A DNA stretch of 64,000 nt from Archegozetes longisetosus (taxonomy: Eukaryota; Arthropoda; Arachnida; Sarcoptiformes; Trhypochthoniidae), in contig JAEMBT020000003.1 in assembly GCA_018873245.2 (NCBI GenBank), positions 8,265,843 to 8,329,842 of the forward strand. The letters run 5' to 3'. Position numbers and translations under genes: made by a program. The notes under the pieces were generated by a model. It was not told the DNA's origin. It saw nothing but the letters and a program-made list of their open reading frames with translations, and ran no database searches. Within the stretch, counting starts at the first letter, position 1. Each line of letters begins with the position of its first letter. Positions 14,128-27,468 of the stretch are shown here, piece after piece.

Positions 14128-17111
14128 GAGAAAACACTTAATAAGAAAAGATTTTGTGAGCCATCTCTCATACTTTATGAGCAAATTTTTGGGAAGTTTC
14201 GTCAATAGGCCACACAAAAGATGTGACTTAATATTATAAGCACTTTATATATAACATTGATATAAGTCACATATCACACACTCGCAAAACCATAATATTC
14301 TCTCATACAGTATATAAGTTAGAAATATAGTTATTGCACTCAAACAAATTAACATATATAATACCAAAGCTGTGATAAATTAACGCAAAAATTTAATATT
14401 CTCTGACTGGATATCTCTCCATCTCTCTCTCACCTCTCTCTCTCTCTCTCTCCCTTCTCCCTCTCTCTCTCTCTCCTCTCTGACCCCTCTTTTTCTTCTC
14501 TCTTATAAAGTTTCCATTGAGTGTTAATGCTTTGAATGACTTTAATAGTGAGATAGGAATTCGAAATATGGGTAACTTTTCAAGATGAATAATTTGAGAT
14601 TATTTGCATATGAAGTGAGCATTTCATTCACTTTAATAAGTGAGGACCGAATATATCATTAAAAATGACTTGTGTCACTTTAATCTTATAATCAATTTAA
14701 TAATTTTCACATTAATTAAATCAATAACAAAAGCATCGAAGAGAATAAATTCCGCAATAAATTGAGTAAAAGTCAATTTTCATATTATAGCAAATACTTC
14801 TACTTAAGTATTCAATAAACTGAATATTATTTGATCAGTTAGATATCCCGAATGAATAATTGAATTTTGATACGTTTGATCGCCTTTTAGTTTATATGAA
14901 TAGCATAGAAATGATAATTTTGGTTGAAATAGTTTGAAAATTGTTTCATAATTTGACCCTAAAATAGCTCGGAATAGCAATAACAATCATTCACGAAATG
15001 ATTGCATATGACATTGATGATTGATTAGTTCATGCATTATTGGTATGCATTAAAGGCAATAAAAGAAGATGAGCCAACTTTTCTTAACTCCTAATATTTG
15101 TAAACTGCAACAAAAAGTTTTCCAATGCTTTCAGCTTATTTAACTATAAAAATAGGTTTGCGCACAAAATCTTGATTCATATATGAATTTGAATTGACAA
15201 AGTTTGTTCAAAAATAAGACACACAAATAAAGTACATCAAAAAATGAGAGACAATCAATGGGAAGACCGACCAAAAGTTTCACAAAACTAATCTAATGCA
15301 ATAGAATTCTCGTCAAACTTATAAAACGCATTTCTGCCTCACTATATTAGAAATTTTGCACCAAAAAAACATCTAAAAGCTAAATATTCTGAATTGAACA
15401 CTCGAGTATTCCATTTATATATTTTTTATAGACTAATTTATCATAAAATTCAGTTATAATGTTGGCAAATGAATTCGTCTGTCAAAATTGGACCTCTTTT
15501 TAGCCATAAACCTGAAATGTGCGTAGCTATAAAGCTTTCGTTAAATAGTTTGAAGCTGGAGCTGAAAACATGAACAGTGACGCGGGGCTAACATAGTTCG
15601 TAAATATTAACTTAAATGTTTGGCAACAGTCACTTAACAGAAGTAAAATTTGGTGTATTGATAGAATGAATTTATTTAGCGTAGAAGCAGTTAGTATATT
15701 GTCTCTATTGATAGAATAACTAACGTATTTGAGAGTCATTATAGCCGCGACTGCATTTGACATGAATTGCATGGATTCTCTATAAAAACTATCACTGAAA
15801 TAATGCAGACATAGTACAGATACCTAAACAATGTTCAATATAATTGATGATTCAATAGAAATACAATATGCAATAAAATGTTATTTCTGTTTTTGTCACA
15901 AATTGAATCCCATCAGCTTGTTTATGGTTACTTATGACCACTTGATCGCAACACAACTATTATGTCCACTTTTATATATGTCTATCTTTTATATTAAAGA
16001 ATGGCCTCCAGAAAAAATCCAGAGAATCGAAGAAAATATTACTACTAATAGTGGCGAATCAGATGATACTGACGAACAACACAGCGACTCTGATGATTTC
16101 GGGGTTGTTTGTGACGACACCGATGCAAACGCCAGCAATGAAAAGGAAATTCATTCATCAGAGGATGAACGAAGTTTGTCACCAAAGATAAGTCAAAATA
16201 ATGATAAATCTGTGAATCCAAATCTGAGTAAACCAAAAGCGCTGCCAAATTCTTCGATCGACGTTCTACGGAAGATATTTCCAAACCATAAAACAAGTAT
16301 CTTATCGAACGCTTTGAGAGAATGCAGCGGAGATGTCTTGCAAACTATTGAACAACTTGTCAATAGTAGCAATCATTCAAATGGAAAGAGAAAAATCCCA
16401 AGTGAGAGTCCGAACGAAGGAATCTCTGAAAATAAGCTAAAATGCGAGACATCGAATAGCAATAACAGTACAAATAACTGTCAGATAATGGGGTCTAAGC
16501 AAAATCAAAATGCTATATCGGGCAAAGATCATTCGCCAAAGAGTAACAATAAATGCTCGCCACAATTGAACGCACATTCAGCTAATGCGTCACTACATGC
16601 TCAACAGCAGCCATTCCTATCAATGTTAACCAATATGTCAAATAATTCAGTTGGAATACCACCACCTCTTGTAAGCTCTATGACAACGAATGCGAGCGCA
16701 ACATCTTCCAGATCATCGATCGGCTCATCACGACCACCGACGACATTGGGCGGCCAATATTCACATTCTAACGTCAACCTGACTTCTTCACTGCCTCGTG
16801 GTTTGTTTGGATCAGTTGGTTCGCCATATGCGGGACTATTTCCAGTATTTCCGACTTCAGCCACAAATCTGAACTTCAGTTTATTTGGTGGCGCTCACAA
16901 TACAGCGCACAACAATTGTTCGTCAACAACACCCTTTACAATGCCTAACGATGCCATTCCATCATTAGATCATCTTCACGTCCCTTTAAAGCGTAATTCA
17001 ACTACAATGATCAATGAAAATGATTGGTTTGCTGACGCTAAAAGAATTTCTTCGTCCACATTAAGTGTGGCGCACGAGAAGAAATCGAGTCCGGAATTTG
17101 TTAGCGAGTAG
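11096..17111 (+). CDS. Dmrt99B: DM-domain transcription factor, Dmrt99B/DMRTA class, 5 coding exons
   Basis: Nuclear doublesex-related factor of about 594 aa. Proposed exons: 11096-11353, 11492-11599, 11854-11970, 12036-12225, 16000-17111; all introns GT-AG and all phases agree. Residues 60-120 carry the DM domain: [20 protein letters not shown] at the end of exon 1, then [20 protein letters not shown] in exon 2, almost identical to vertebrate DMRTA proteins as I remember them. Exon 3 encodes the family-typical [15 protein letters not shown]. The DMA domain is at about residues 308-347 ([20 protein letters not shown], then [12 protein letters not shown]). Between the domains lies an acidic Ser-rich stretch; the C-terminus is Ser/Asn/Pro-rich. 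Intron 4 is 3.8 kb and contains several CT/GA tracts; an extra exon inside it is possible, making the 16000 acceptor the least certain junction. Family members act in neural and gonadal patterning. Confidence 0.9.
13103..13132. repeat. (CT)n tract in Dmrt99B intron 4
   Basis: CT repeat interrupted once by TTCT, preceded by the sequence ACGCGACTCCCC. A shorter copy of the same arrangement (ACGACTCCCC plus CT units) follows at about 13134-13152, so the block looks locally duplicated. Confidence 0.9.
14067..14124. repeat. (GA)n microsatellite, about 58 bp, in Dmrt99B intron 4
   Basis: Uninterrupted GA dinucleotides on the plus strand, opposite in orientation to the CT tracts at 13.1 and 14.4 kb in the same intron. 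Open minus-strand frames across it encode only Ser-Leu runs. Confidence 0.97.
14412..14510. repeat. Impure polypyrimidine (CT-rich) block in Dmrt99B intron 4
   Basis: About 100 nt almost entirely C and T, made of several CT runs separated by CC or TT interruptions. It is about 290 nt downstream of the GA tract of the opposite orientation. Confidence 0.9.
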
Positions 17112-19254
17112 TAAATTTGAAGCTTTGCCCTCATCTATTGCACCAATCATTGTTCATATCTAGTGTAAATTGTCCTATTATTGATTACCACATTTGATTT
17201 AAATAATCACGAGTTCATTACTTAGTTATGTGTGCAGTTAATTACAGTTAATGTAATTTATTTATGGGATCATCACATACATAGTAATAGTAATGTATAT
17301 GAATAATTATCAAATTAGCTCAACATGTTAGGGATCTTTCTTCTTAAATGACCACTTTGTTTATTAAGAAATTATTCCAAATCTCATATTGTATTTATGT
17401 AATAATGTTCTTAAATCTTATTAATTCAAGCATTTGTTGATTTGTAACATACCTATAAATTAAATGCATTTAATCTTCAGTCAATACAGATTGTTTTGAC
17501 AGTTCTCATGCACTTCACCGAACTTCAGCTTATTATTAGGTCTATTGTGTCTTTTTTGCATTTATACAGTACTACTGTATGAAATTTACTATTGAATTAC
17601 ACGCTAGTACGGACCTATTCCCGAAAGCTAACAAAGAAAATTATACGGATAAAAATGCACAGATTAAAAAAACTAGTACATTATGGTGTTCGCCTTTGTA
17701 ATAACGTTACTGTATTACTACAAATATTATAAGCCGTTTCAACTGGCAATTATTGTTAGCTCCAATCCATCGCGGACTACGCTAGTCAGTCGCGCATCAA
17801 TTAAATCCAGACCTACTCTGCCCGTCATCGCTTTCATTTGTTTGATCAATACTATTTCAAACTAAACCTAACTCAAACCTTTCTGCACATCGTTTAAAGA
17901 AATACTATTTTCAGTGTAAGTAATCCATTTTACAAATAAAAGCTGTAAAAATGTAATTCAAGCCTCGAAAGTGATACGTGTTTCACACCTGCGATCACAC
18001 GTTCTAAGTTAAATACACTTAAGATAGTTGGATATGGATAGCTTCTTAATAGAGTGCAAATTGAAACGTTAAACTGGTTAAATAAAATTGACAGTGAAAA
18101 CTATTTTGCCCTCAATCCAATTGTGTTTCTCTATTAGTCCGCTAAAGCGGCAGTCTTTCGATTCTTTGACAAAACCAGTCAACATTAACTTAGTTTAATC
18201 GATTGGAACACGACTATAGTCCTATCTCTAAAATTGGTACTTCTACACTATAAAAGGGAACTTTTTGGTTCATTTTTCAAAAAACTTTCAATATTTCCCA
18301 TTTAGTCCAGTGAATTGAAGAGATTTGAATAGAAATAGAGACCAATTATAATCAAATTTGAACTATTGCTTCATTCGGCGTAATAGGCAATGGCTGGGTT
18401 GCACCTGAGTTAGTCGGGGTCGGTAGCTATCGCTTACAAAGAATAGCATAGAATCAGAAGCGATTAGAGCTAATCTTATTATGTGTGTCTTCTGTACTAA
18501 AATTACATATACAATAGGATGAACTTTTGAGTAGAAAAGAATGAAGGGGTGATAACATAAGAGAAGGAATGAGTATTTCCATTTTGTTGGCTTTTCAATC
18601 GAATCAAAGACCATAAGTAAAAATATACTGTACTTGTAGTATAACTTGACTGATTTTTCTTTCACCGATTTGGTCTGCCTAATGTTCAATATGAATTTGA
18701 GTGCGGGACAATCACAGTGAGTGAGAATCGGGAGAAATTGTGTACAGTTCATAATGTATTGATAGAATGTCCAAAAGTTCACATCCGTTACTCAATTGCA
18801 TTACATTGGGCGAAAGGCAAAGAATGAAATAGGGCTCAGTGTAAATCCTAAACCTTACGAAATGAAAAAAAAGAAATTGAAAGGAGATCTGACGGATATT
18901 CTTATAAACAAAATGCTTGACCATTCATTCATCCATACATTGGTTTTGAAAAATAAAATCAGTTGTGGAAAAAAATATTTATAACAATAAGTATTCGATC
19001 TGAATATAAAGCCTTTGGGGCTGAAATGACAATTTGTTAAAGTTTAAAAGATGAGGAGTACCTGTTGAGTGGCAACAACTGTGATATCTTAATAAGACCC
19101 CCTGTTATCTAAAGCAACACCACTCGTCTTAGTTCTCATGCTATTCTTTTTAGTATATTATTCAAAATAGCTTAGAATTGATGCCAGTCTTTCTATAAAT
19201 TTATATTTTGCTTCTCTTTTAGTTAGTTTATTGATGCGAGTATTTATATCATAA

Positions 19255-19450
19255 CTCTATTGAAGGAAGTCTTTACATTAGCGGCCACTGGCATGGGAGG
19301 GAATGGTTTGTGGGCCGAAATCGAGTGCTGCTGCACCACAATATTTGTGCCTCCAGGTCGAATTTCAGCGCACAAAAGACAACAAACCAAAAAAGTAGCC
19401 CTATTTTCAATGCATTTCTTGGATGGACGTAAAATGTTTGTAAAGTAGAA
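19255..19450. other. Less AT-rich island of unknown nature
   Basis: About 195 nt with clearly higher GC than its flanks and frames open on both strands: plus 19260-19448 and minus 19244-19501. The plus product includes a Cys triplet and FVPPGRISAHK; neither product is recognisable. It could be an exon, a fragment of a decayed retrocopy or an RNA gene. I cannot choose between these from sequence alone. Confidence 0.25.
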
Positions 19451-19809
19451 ATGGAATAAATAGTGCTGTACTTTGTGTTTCCACAAATAAAAGTTACGCA
19501 TATGTATTGTTCATGTTTCTAATGTCAACTTTTTGAGATTTGATTCCCGGAAAAATATTTATTATAAAAATATACGTTAAGGCTTTCAATGGCCTACAAA
19601 ACAAATAGTCAGACAAATAGAAAGGACAATAAGGAGCACTTCGCAAAAGATGGATATATAGTATTGAATGTTAGGAGTAGTGAACTGCAGATTGCGTAAA
19701 AGTTACCCAAAAAGTCTACAAAAACCTAATCTAACTTTCTGTTCAGTATAGGTTGAAAGTTTGGATGAGGGCTTTTTCAATGAAAATTGACTACATTTTT
19801 CAACTGAAT

Positions 19810-19810
<1 letters not shown>

Positions 19811-19852
<42 letters not shown>
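19811..19852. repeat. (TAA)n microsatellite
   Basis: About 14 uninterrupted TAA units in intergenic sequence. Confidence 0.97.
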
Positions 19853-20304
19853 GACAGAGCTCTTATGCAAATTCCATATATAGCTTCATATTAAACAAGA
19901 AATGAATGTGTGATTGACATGAAATATCACAATACTCTGAGCTGACATTCACATTGTCTGACATGACTATTTTAAAAGTCAATTCTTGAGAAAATGATGG
20001 CTGAAATTTTGATCAAAAATTGTTTAGAATTTTTATTGTGCGTTTGTAGGTATAAGTGGTATAAAGTATAGCACAGTTTATGACGGCATTCATTGTGAGA
20101 AAATTTTATGTAAAAAATGGTCATCATTCACATTCACATGAGCGCTAAAGCTAAATATTAATATCTTCAGCGAGTTTTCAGCATCAATTGAATGTCTTAA
20201 GAATAGCATTGCATATAAAGCTTACTGTACAGTTCTTGCAATTTTGCACATTATGGCCCATTTATCACATGATAATATATTCAATTCCATCCGAAGAGTT
20301 AGAA

Positions 20305-20308
<4 letters not shown>

Positions 20309-20367
<59 letters not shown>
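20309..20367. repeat. (CT)n microsatellite, about 59 bp
   Basis: Uninterrupted CT dinucleotides about 3.2 kb downstream of the Dmrt99B stop codon. Two overlapping plus-strand frames through it encode only Ser-Leu runs and were not called. Confidence 0.97.
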
Positions 20368-20370
<3 letters not shown>

Positions 20371-23300
20371 GCGTTTCGTTCCCATATAAAGTGAAAATTG
20401 CAGGAGTTGGACAGTTTAGCAAAAGTAGATGGTGTAATTTATATAATCGGTAGTAATGATTTATGGTATTGATTTGTAAACTTACCAAAACTTAAATATC
20501 AATATATTGTATGGGCGTTGACACATATAACATGACAAAGCACACTTGCCTGTCTCTGTTATTGATGCTTAACTGAATATTTAAAGCAACATAACTTATA
20601 TAAAATGTAGATGAATACAGTCTGTTAGTGACACAGACAACTCTTGAGAGGAGGACACAATAAAATTATTCTCTACTTAAGTTGTGGTGTATATACTAAC
20701 ATAATGGAACATTTATTCTAACAGTTTGCCAAATCACATACCATACTATACCCCAACCGTCTCTCAATTAATAGAAACTGTTTCTGTAATTGATAGCTTG
20801 TGAAAGACATCAGTTCTCCCAATATTTCATGAATCATATCCTTTACTGATAAGCAAAGCATTTCTCCATTATGATTATATTTACACAACTATAGGAAGCA
20901 ATACATTTATTATTAATGTTACCAAATCAAACTTATGTGTCATTCCTAAGCTTAAATCATTTCTAACAAATTTTATAATCTTTTGTCAAATTCTCGTATC
21001 ATATCACAGCTACGAATTCGTGAATAGGTTCACTTTAAGTGCATTAAGAAAGCTAATACTCTTATCAACTGTTGAACAAACTTATGAAAGTTTCATTGTA
21101 TCAAAGCTACAACAGCTTTAGTTAAAAATAGTCTAAATATTAAACTACATTTAGATAATTCTTACAATCATACGCGTATAAGCTTCATATCACATCTAAG
21201 GCTACATTTGATCGAAAGTTTTTCTTACATTTAGTCTAAATTACAGAGTTTGTAGGCAAATATATATTTCTGACTTACTCTGTGTAAAATAAGCTCAGTA
21301 TTAATCCTGACTACAATGCGAGTCACTCCGTACGAGTATTGTGCCTCAAACTCTGTTGACTGCAAAGAATAAGCCCTATTTTGCTTTATATAGCAAAGTG
21401 AGAGGCAGGGATTGCATCGGATACGCAATTTTGATGTTACCACTCTTTATACGATGATTACATCAATAAAACTCAATAATTGTAACTATTATATTTGAAA
21501 ATACTGTCTCTTGTAGTATCTGCATTTAATTATTGCAATTTAAACTGATTTATTACTTGAGATTATGAACTTAAAACAATTATTAATACTAGAACAACAT
21601 TTGTTTCTCTAAAACTTCATGTCATAACTTTGATTGTACTATGATGTTTGAGAGGGTCATGTTTATAATAAATTACGATAAACCTGTCATATTAACCGAT
21701 ATTTAAGTAAAATAGTTGAAACTAGTTTTAAACCGCTAGCTCTTCCTAAATAATTAGTAAAATCCATAAACAAAGTCCTTTTTCCAGTTAGCAATTTTAA
21801 GTATTTGAAAGATTTTGCCTTTAGCTTTTGATTAAAATCATTTTTTAAAGGTTTTTCAGTAAATTCATTAAGACTCTTATAGCTTTGGATTTGAATTAAA
21901 CTTGTGCTCAATCAGATTGAATAGTGGTTACGCAAACAGTAAAATCATATGATATGTAGCGTAATATCAGGTGCTCATTAAATAATGGCAGTAAAGATTC
22001 GTAACGCACCATTTTATTTCTCTTAATAAATATTATGGCATTCGAAAAGTACACCACAACTTTGATTTTACTTACTTCATATCGAAAACAGAAACTAAAT
22101 CAATGTAATATTATAGATAGTTAATAGTAGTCTCCTCTGCGCTACTGATTCGCTGCTTGCTTTCTTGTGATCTAAGAGCCCTTTTGCAATATAAAACATT
22201 TAATAAGTAATCAAACCTATGACCAACTCTTCAAACGCCTTAATAGTTTTGCTGCGAATAAAGGAGAAATCAAATAAAAAGAAACCAATTATTTTGATAG
22301 AAGAAGCTAACATACTGAGAAGAAGTGGATTTTGACAAAGTTTGTGCTCTTAGAAGTAATAATTGCTATAATGAATGCAATTAATATTAATAAGGTTGTA
22401 AGACTAGTAAGTTATATGGTATTATCAGTGTAGGAAAGGGTATAAAATGATTGTGAAACCATTATCAGAAGTAAATCCTGAACAGTATTCGTGTAAAGAA
22501 TTTACGTCAGAAACAGATTTGATTGATTAGCACATGAATTAAAAGTAATTTTCCGCAACTTTGGTTTTAATATATAAAATCATATTTTTGCACATATATT
22601 ATATCCAGTTCTTCAATTATATACGGCTGTCAGTAACGCACAACTAATGTGAGAATGCAATGCATAATACGCTTTTTGATCTGCTTTTTATAATGCGACT
22701 CTTCTGTATAACGTTTTCCACCAATACAGCCAAATCCAACAACTTATTACACTACTAGCAGTTTGCTTAATGCATCACCACATAGTGGTGTTACGCCACT
22801 AAATGCTATACAATCCATCCTCACGTTTACAACAAATCAAAGTAAAAATAGATCAAAGAATAGGAATAGCATTAAAATGTGATTCTCAAGTTTTTCAATT
22901 AGAATCAACTGATGCGTAAGTTATGTTTAAGTGAAAGATGACTCTATTTTGCTTATCTCTTATCGATATTTTTCTGTATTTGGATGGAGTATTGACAAGT
23001 TATATATAGTTTTTATTGAGAAACCAGAACCACATCTAACTCGAACACTTATTCCCCTTTAGACAAACTTTTAATGTTTTTTTACACAATCGCACAAATG
23101 GATGGCTCAATACAATAGAATACAATACAGTATATCAATACTTGGAATCGGTAAATGCTAAGTGCTTTAGCCTTACCCATAACAGCATAGAAAATGGGTG
23201 TTTTAAGCATTAACATAATAGGCACGCTTTATGATAAAAAACTGGCAGACTTCTGTGAGACACAAAAATACTTTACATAAAACTTGCTCAATACAAATGT

Positions 23301-25807
23301 TTTAACTAAAGCTTGCATTATCAATGTAAAAATTATCGCCCACTTTTAGCGACGTTTTATTTACTATATTCAAAACTTTTAAAAAGGGAGTAATTCGAAA
23401 CTCGTAAACACTTCCAATTTTTTGGCCTATGTCTCACTTGTGTGACACTAGATTTATATAAACCGAGTTTTATAGAAAAACCTTATTTCAAACTTTAAAT
23501 CCATCTCTACTTTTTGTCAGATTTGTACTGGTTTTACTCGATGTTTGAGAGCTATCCAAAAAATTCCAGTTGCTTCGGTTGGAAGTTTTCGAGTGAAAAT
23601 ATTCAAAGAAAAGAAAGTAAAAGGGCTACTCAATTAAGCCCAGCGGGATATAAATATGTATAGAGTTTACAGTTAGTATAGCAATACTTTCCTCGGGCTG
23701 TCTTCGATTGTCTATCACAGTTGCATCCATAGGAGCAAGTGCTTCAACTATATATTTATATGCAAAATACAGATCGCCCAATATTTCAAATCTTCTCCTT
23801 TCTCACCCCTTGTCCTAGATTCAATTGTTCCTTTCACTCTCATTCTTCACACAGTCGCTATGCTAGAAAATTTCCAGTGGCCAACACAATCCCGATTCAG
23901 AGTTAGTGAACACACCATATTGGTTTTGGTTGAGCATGTACTTTCCCGATTAAACTCTTTGTGTAATAGTTTTAAATTGGAGCTATAATCTATTTTTGTT
24001 CGTTTTGCAGCAATTATTACAACAAGCTAGAAAAATGTCATATTGAACAATATACGAAACTTTATCTGAAAAATGTATGGATAGAAAACTAAACAGTGTA
24101 TATGAAAAGTCAATGTCAACAAAGTTATTATCTAAAGTATTTATAGTTTAATAGGTATAAAGCTCTAATTACAAGCAAAGAATAGCAATTTATTAATATT
24201 TTTAAGATCACAAAATATGTTGCTTTTGTTGTGTTTATATAAAAACATGTAGTGTTTCTTTACAAATAAAATCAGAATCAAATTTATCACTTATTCATAT
24301 AAATAACATCTGACTGCGTGCAGTTATATCGTTTTTCAGTTTTGACTTTACATTGGGTTTTCAAGGAATTAACGTCCGATTAAGAGAGGGGTATATTCAA
24401 ATCTTATTATCTAAAAAAAACTTAAGGGGAACCGAAAATTTGGTCACAAGATGGGGGACTAGCATAGATAATTCAGATCAATATATTATTGATTAACTTC
24501 TCTGTTTTTGAAATAATAAACCTTTTCCTTTGGTTTAAGAATCGGATATTAATCCCTTGACAACCTAATATATGTTGTTTCACTTTGTCTACCGTACATC
24601 TTTCAGATAAAGTTTCATATAGCTTTTCGCATCAAACTAGTCAGAGATTTGAATTGAGAGGGGGCCTGTGCACCCGAGGACTCTCTGGCTCCTCCACTAT
24701 TAGCACACTATACTATACAGACAACTATTTGACTCGAGGCTATCAATATTAAAAAAAGGTGAAATTTGATATTGAATTTAAACTGAAAATAAGAGCTTCT
24801 GTTACATCACCTTATTTTGCAAGTTATTAATAACACTTGAATGACCATAAATTTACAGCTGCATTAGATCTTGCTCCTTCAGCTGAGTAATTGCTACTAT
24901 ACTTTCTTTTAAATAGAATCCTAGAAACTGTTGAATATAGTCGATAAAGTCTAAATCAAAAGTCACAGTCTAATCATTTCTGTTGTCGTTCTAGTTTACT
25001 TGCATCATCTTGTTTCATTTTAACCAATTTTTTATTGTTTATGAATCAAGTCGTTTTTAGGAATTAGTTCATTTATCGTGACTCAAGTTACAACTCAGCA
25101 AAACTTTTCCTCCACAGTCTCAAACACAGACGGATAAAGCTAAGCGAGAATTAATCATAACGTCTCACAGTCACATCCATATTTTCGGCTTTGATAAAAA
25201 TTTAGAAATTCATTAAGATTCGTCGATTAGTTTGACTTACCGAAAGAGCATCTCATTGTTTGATCTATTGTAGAAAGCCTAGTTACTTAAGATCAACTAT
25301 TACAGATTGATCAATTGAAGTGATAAGATGAAAATATAAGCTTACTTTAAGCAAAAACTTCTAGCTTCAAAAGCCAACACTATATCCGTTATTTTGTCGA
25401 TATGGTTTTTCCAACAATAAAGAGTTCAAACTTCTAACAAACTTCTGTTTTGCTCTTCAAAACTAAATCCTCAAATTGTTTAAATGCTGCTGATGTTTAA
25501 TTCAGTATATGGTTGAAAATACTTTCTTATTTTCAATTGTGTTGATTCTTTTAGATTTTTAGCTTGAATTGTTTAAAGCCTAATCATTGAAATTAAAGCT
25601 AATTCTATTAAAAAACAAGAATTTTCCATGAACTGGGTTTATCCCACTTTGTGATTTTTACTTGTAAACAGCTATCTATTATTTTGATGGCACATTAAAA
25701 GTAAAACTTAGTGACAAAAGTGATTGCTGCTTATTTTCCCAAACTATTTTTAAACAATTGCAAACAAGGTTAATTATACAGTAACTAGTCATAGTCTTCC
25801 TCATTAC

Positions 25808-25915
25808 CAACCGTTGTTCACGAATTGGTGCAGCTATCATGTTGAACGATGAAGATGCTTCGATGAAGGCGAGCAGTTTCTCGTCACTTTTCCTATTCGC
25901 GTTTCTGCCATATTT
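25808..25915 (-). other. Candidate internal coding exon, unrecognised protein
   Basis: A 108-nt phase-0 segment on the minus strand, bounded by an acceptor (TTGTATCGACAG) and a donor (GTAATG). It encodes 36 residues with balanced composition, beginning KYGRNANRKSDEKLLAFIEA and ending PIREQRL. GC is higher than in the flanks. I do not recognise the protein. A second GC-richer minus-strand segment at about 26595-26720 is open in two frames and might be a neighbouring exon, but its phase does not join directly to this one. Confidence 0.35.
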
Positions 25916-27468
25916 CTGTCGATACAAGAAGAAATACATACAACACTTATACCTGAATCTTACTCTAAATTAGTATAGAAGTCTGCTTCTGATCTCTTCC
26001 CGTTTAAAAGCTATTGGCGATCAAGTAGCTGCAATCACTTTTACCACAAACTAATACATTGAGTCAGCACAGATCAAACTTAATTCCATATAGGAACCTT
26101 ACTTTTGAAGATCTCAGTTTAGTCTTCACCTTAGACCTATCATCAGATTTTTAGATTGAATGTGTCATCATTTTGAAAGATAACAAATTTTTATATAAAC
26201 CTCTAGTAGTAGATGAGAAATCAACATCTATTAAATGACTTATTTTTAGTCTAAGGCAAGAGCCTGTTATTGATTGAATGACTAATTTTCTCAAATATCT
26301 TTATGACTATTACGAAGATCATTGATGAGTAAAAGGAATTTCAAATTAGTCTAAAGATAATCTTAGGCTTCGGGTGACTAAGTAATTGTTTTTATGACTC
26401 CTCTCAAATTTGATAAGTGAACAAAAAAATTTGAAATTAATCAATCATAAGGCTGTTTAATCTATAAATGTAAAGGTTCTAATTCGTTAAATAAACCTGA
26501 ATTGATTAACTCATTTTTCAAGCATGATCCATAAAAATTGAAACTATTTCCTACTAAAACAAATATATAAATAGTAAAAGTTATGATAAATTGGTCACGT
26601 AAGATTCGCAGCTTTTGCGTAACAGTACCGATCGTAGACCAACTCTTCTGGAGAGTAGTACCGGTATAGAGTAACCAACGAAAGTGACACATTAGCGTCA
26701 AAGACAACGATTCCATCGAAGTCAAATAAATCAAAACAAATAGAAATTAATCGAACAAATATAGATAACTTTCGAGTCTTGAATAGTTATGTATTAGAAA
26801 AATTGAGACAAACTCACCACTAAGTATATGATACGAAATACATGTGAATGGAGTAAAGTCTATACTCCACATACACATTGATTTAGATGTTCAATTTTTA
26901 AATAACTTAATTTGAGTGTCTTCAATTTTCAGTACGACCTTCTTACAAGAATCAGTCCAACTCCTCCAGTTTAAAATTGGGCCTCTTTTTATCTGATTAG
27001 ATCAAACTATTCCTTAATGGTATTCGATCTATAAGTTTATTCAAGACTAACCTTTTTATGTCAATTTTTAATAAATTTCATATTCTCATGAAATGTTTTA
27101 ATACTTTATTACATTTAATAAAATTCAAAAATTTGACTCAATCATTCTTAGAGTCATATTAAAAGCTATAAAATAAGATGATTTATACTGCTTTAAACTT
27201 TAATTTTATTGTTTGTCGAGAATTCATGATTACAAATACAGTAATAATACGATTGTAAGACTAATAAAATTTCCAAAAGTTTAAAGCCTCGTCACTAAAA
27301 TATGTACTCAAAAACATTTTAAAAAAGTGAAAATATGATAATCAACAGTAAATATTTATTGCATTTGTTGTAAATTAATAACATGGTTAAAACCGATTTA
27401 TTCTTAAAAACTTTATCACTATTGGAAAATTGTTTTTATATTGAAAACTAAACTTTTCAAACATTTCT

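Larger units (their letters stand above)
17112..27468. other. Long interval without a recognised gene
   Basis: About 10 kb between Dmrt99B and the 3' end of HMG-CoA synthase. It contains the Dmrt99B 3' UTR (several AATAAA candidates), two microsatellites, a less AT-rich island at 19255-19450 and minus-strand exon-like segments near 25.8-25.9 and 26.6-26.7 kb. No complete gene could be assembled and no known transposon was seen. Confidence 0.5.

Noticed and set aside
15831..15999. Upstream extension of the long Dmrt99B last-exon frame
   Set aside because: The first 56 codons are hydrophobic, AT-rich and unlike any DMRT; an acceptor at 15999 with the right phase for exon 4 makes them intron read-through.
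16601..16864. Minus-strand frame inside the Dmrt99B last exon
   Set aside because: Antisense shadow of a clearly coding exon.
21231..21443. Minus-strand frame with a TATATAAAG motif near 21390
   Set aside because: The TATA-like match is expected by chance in this base composition and no gene follows it.
24661..24720. GC-richer 60-nt stretch (GGGGGCCTGTGCACCCGAGG)
   Set aside because: Short, no open frame of interest, no repeat partner and no structure beyond chance pairing.
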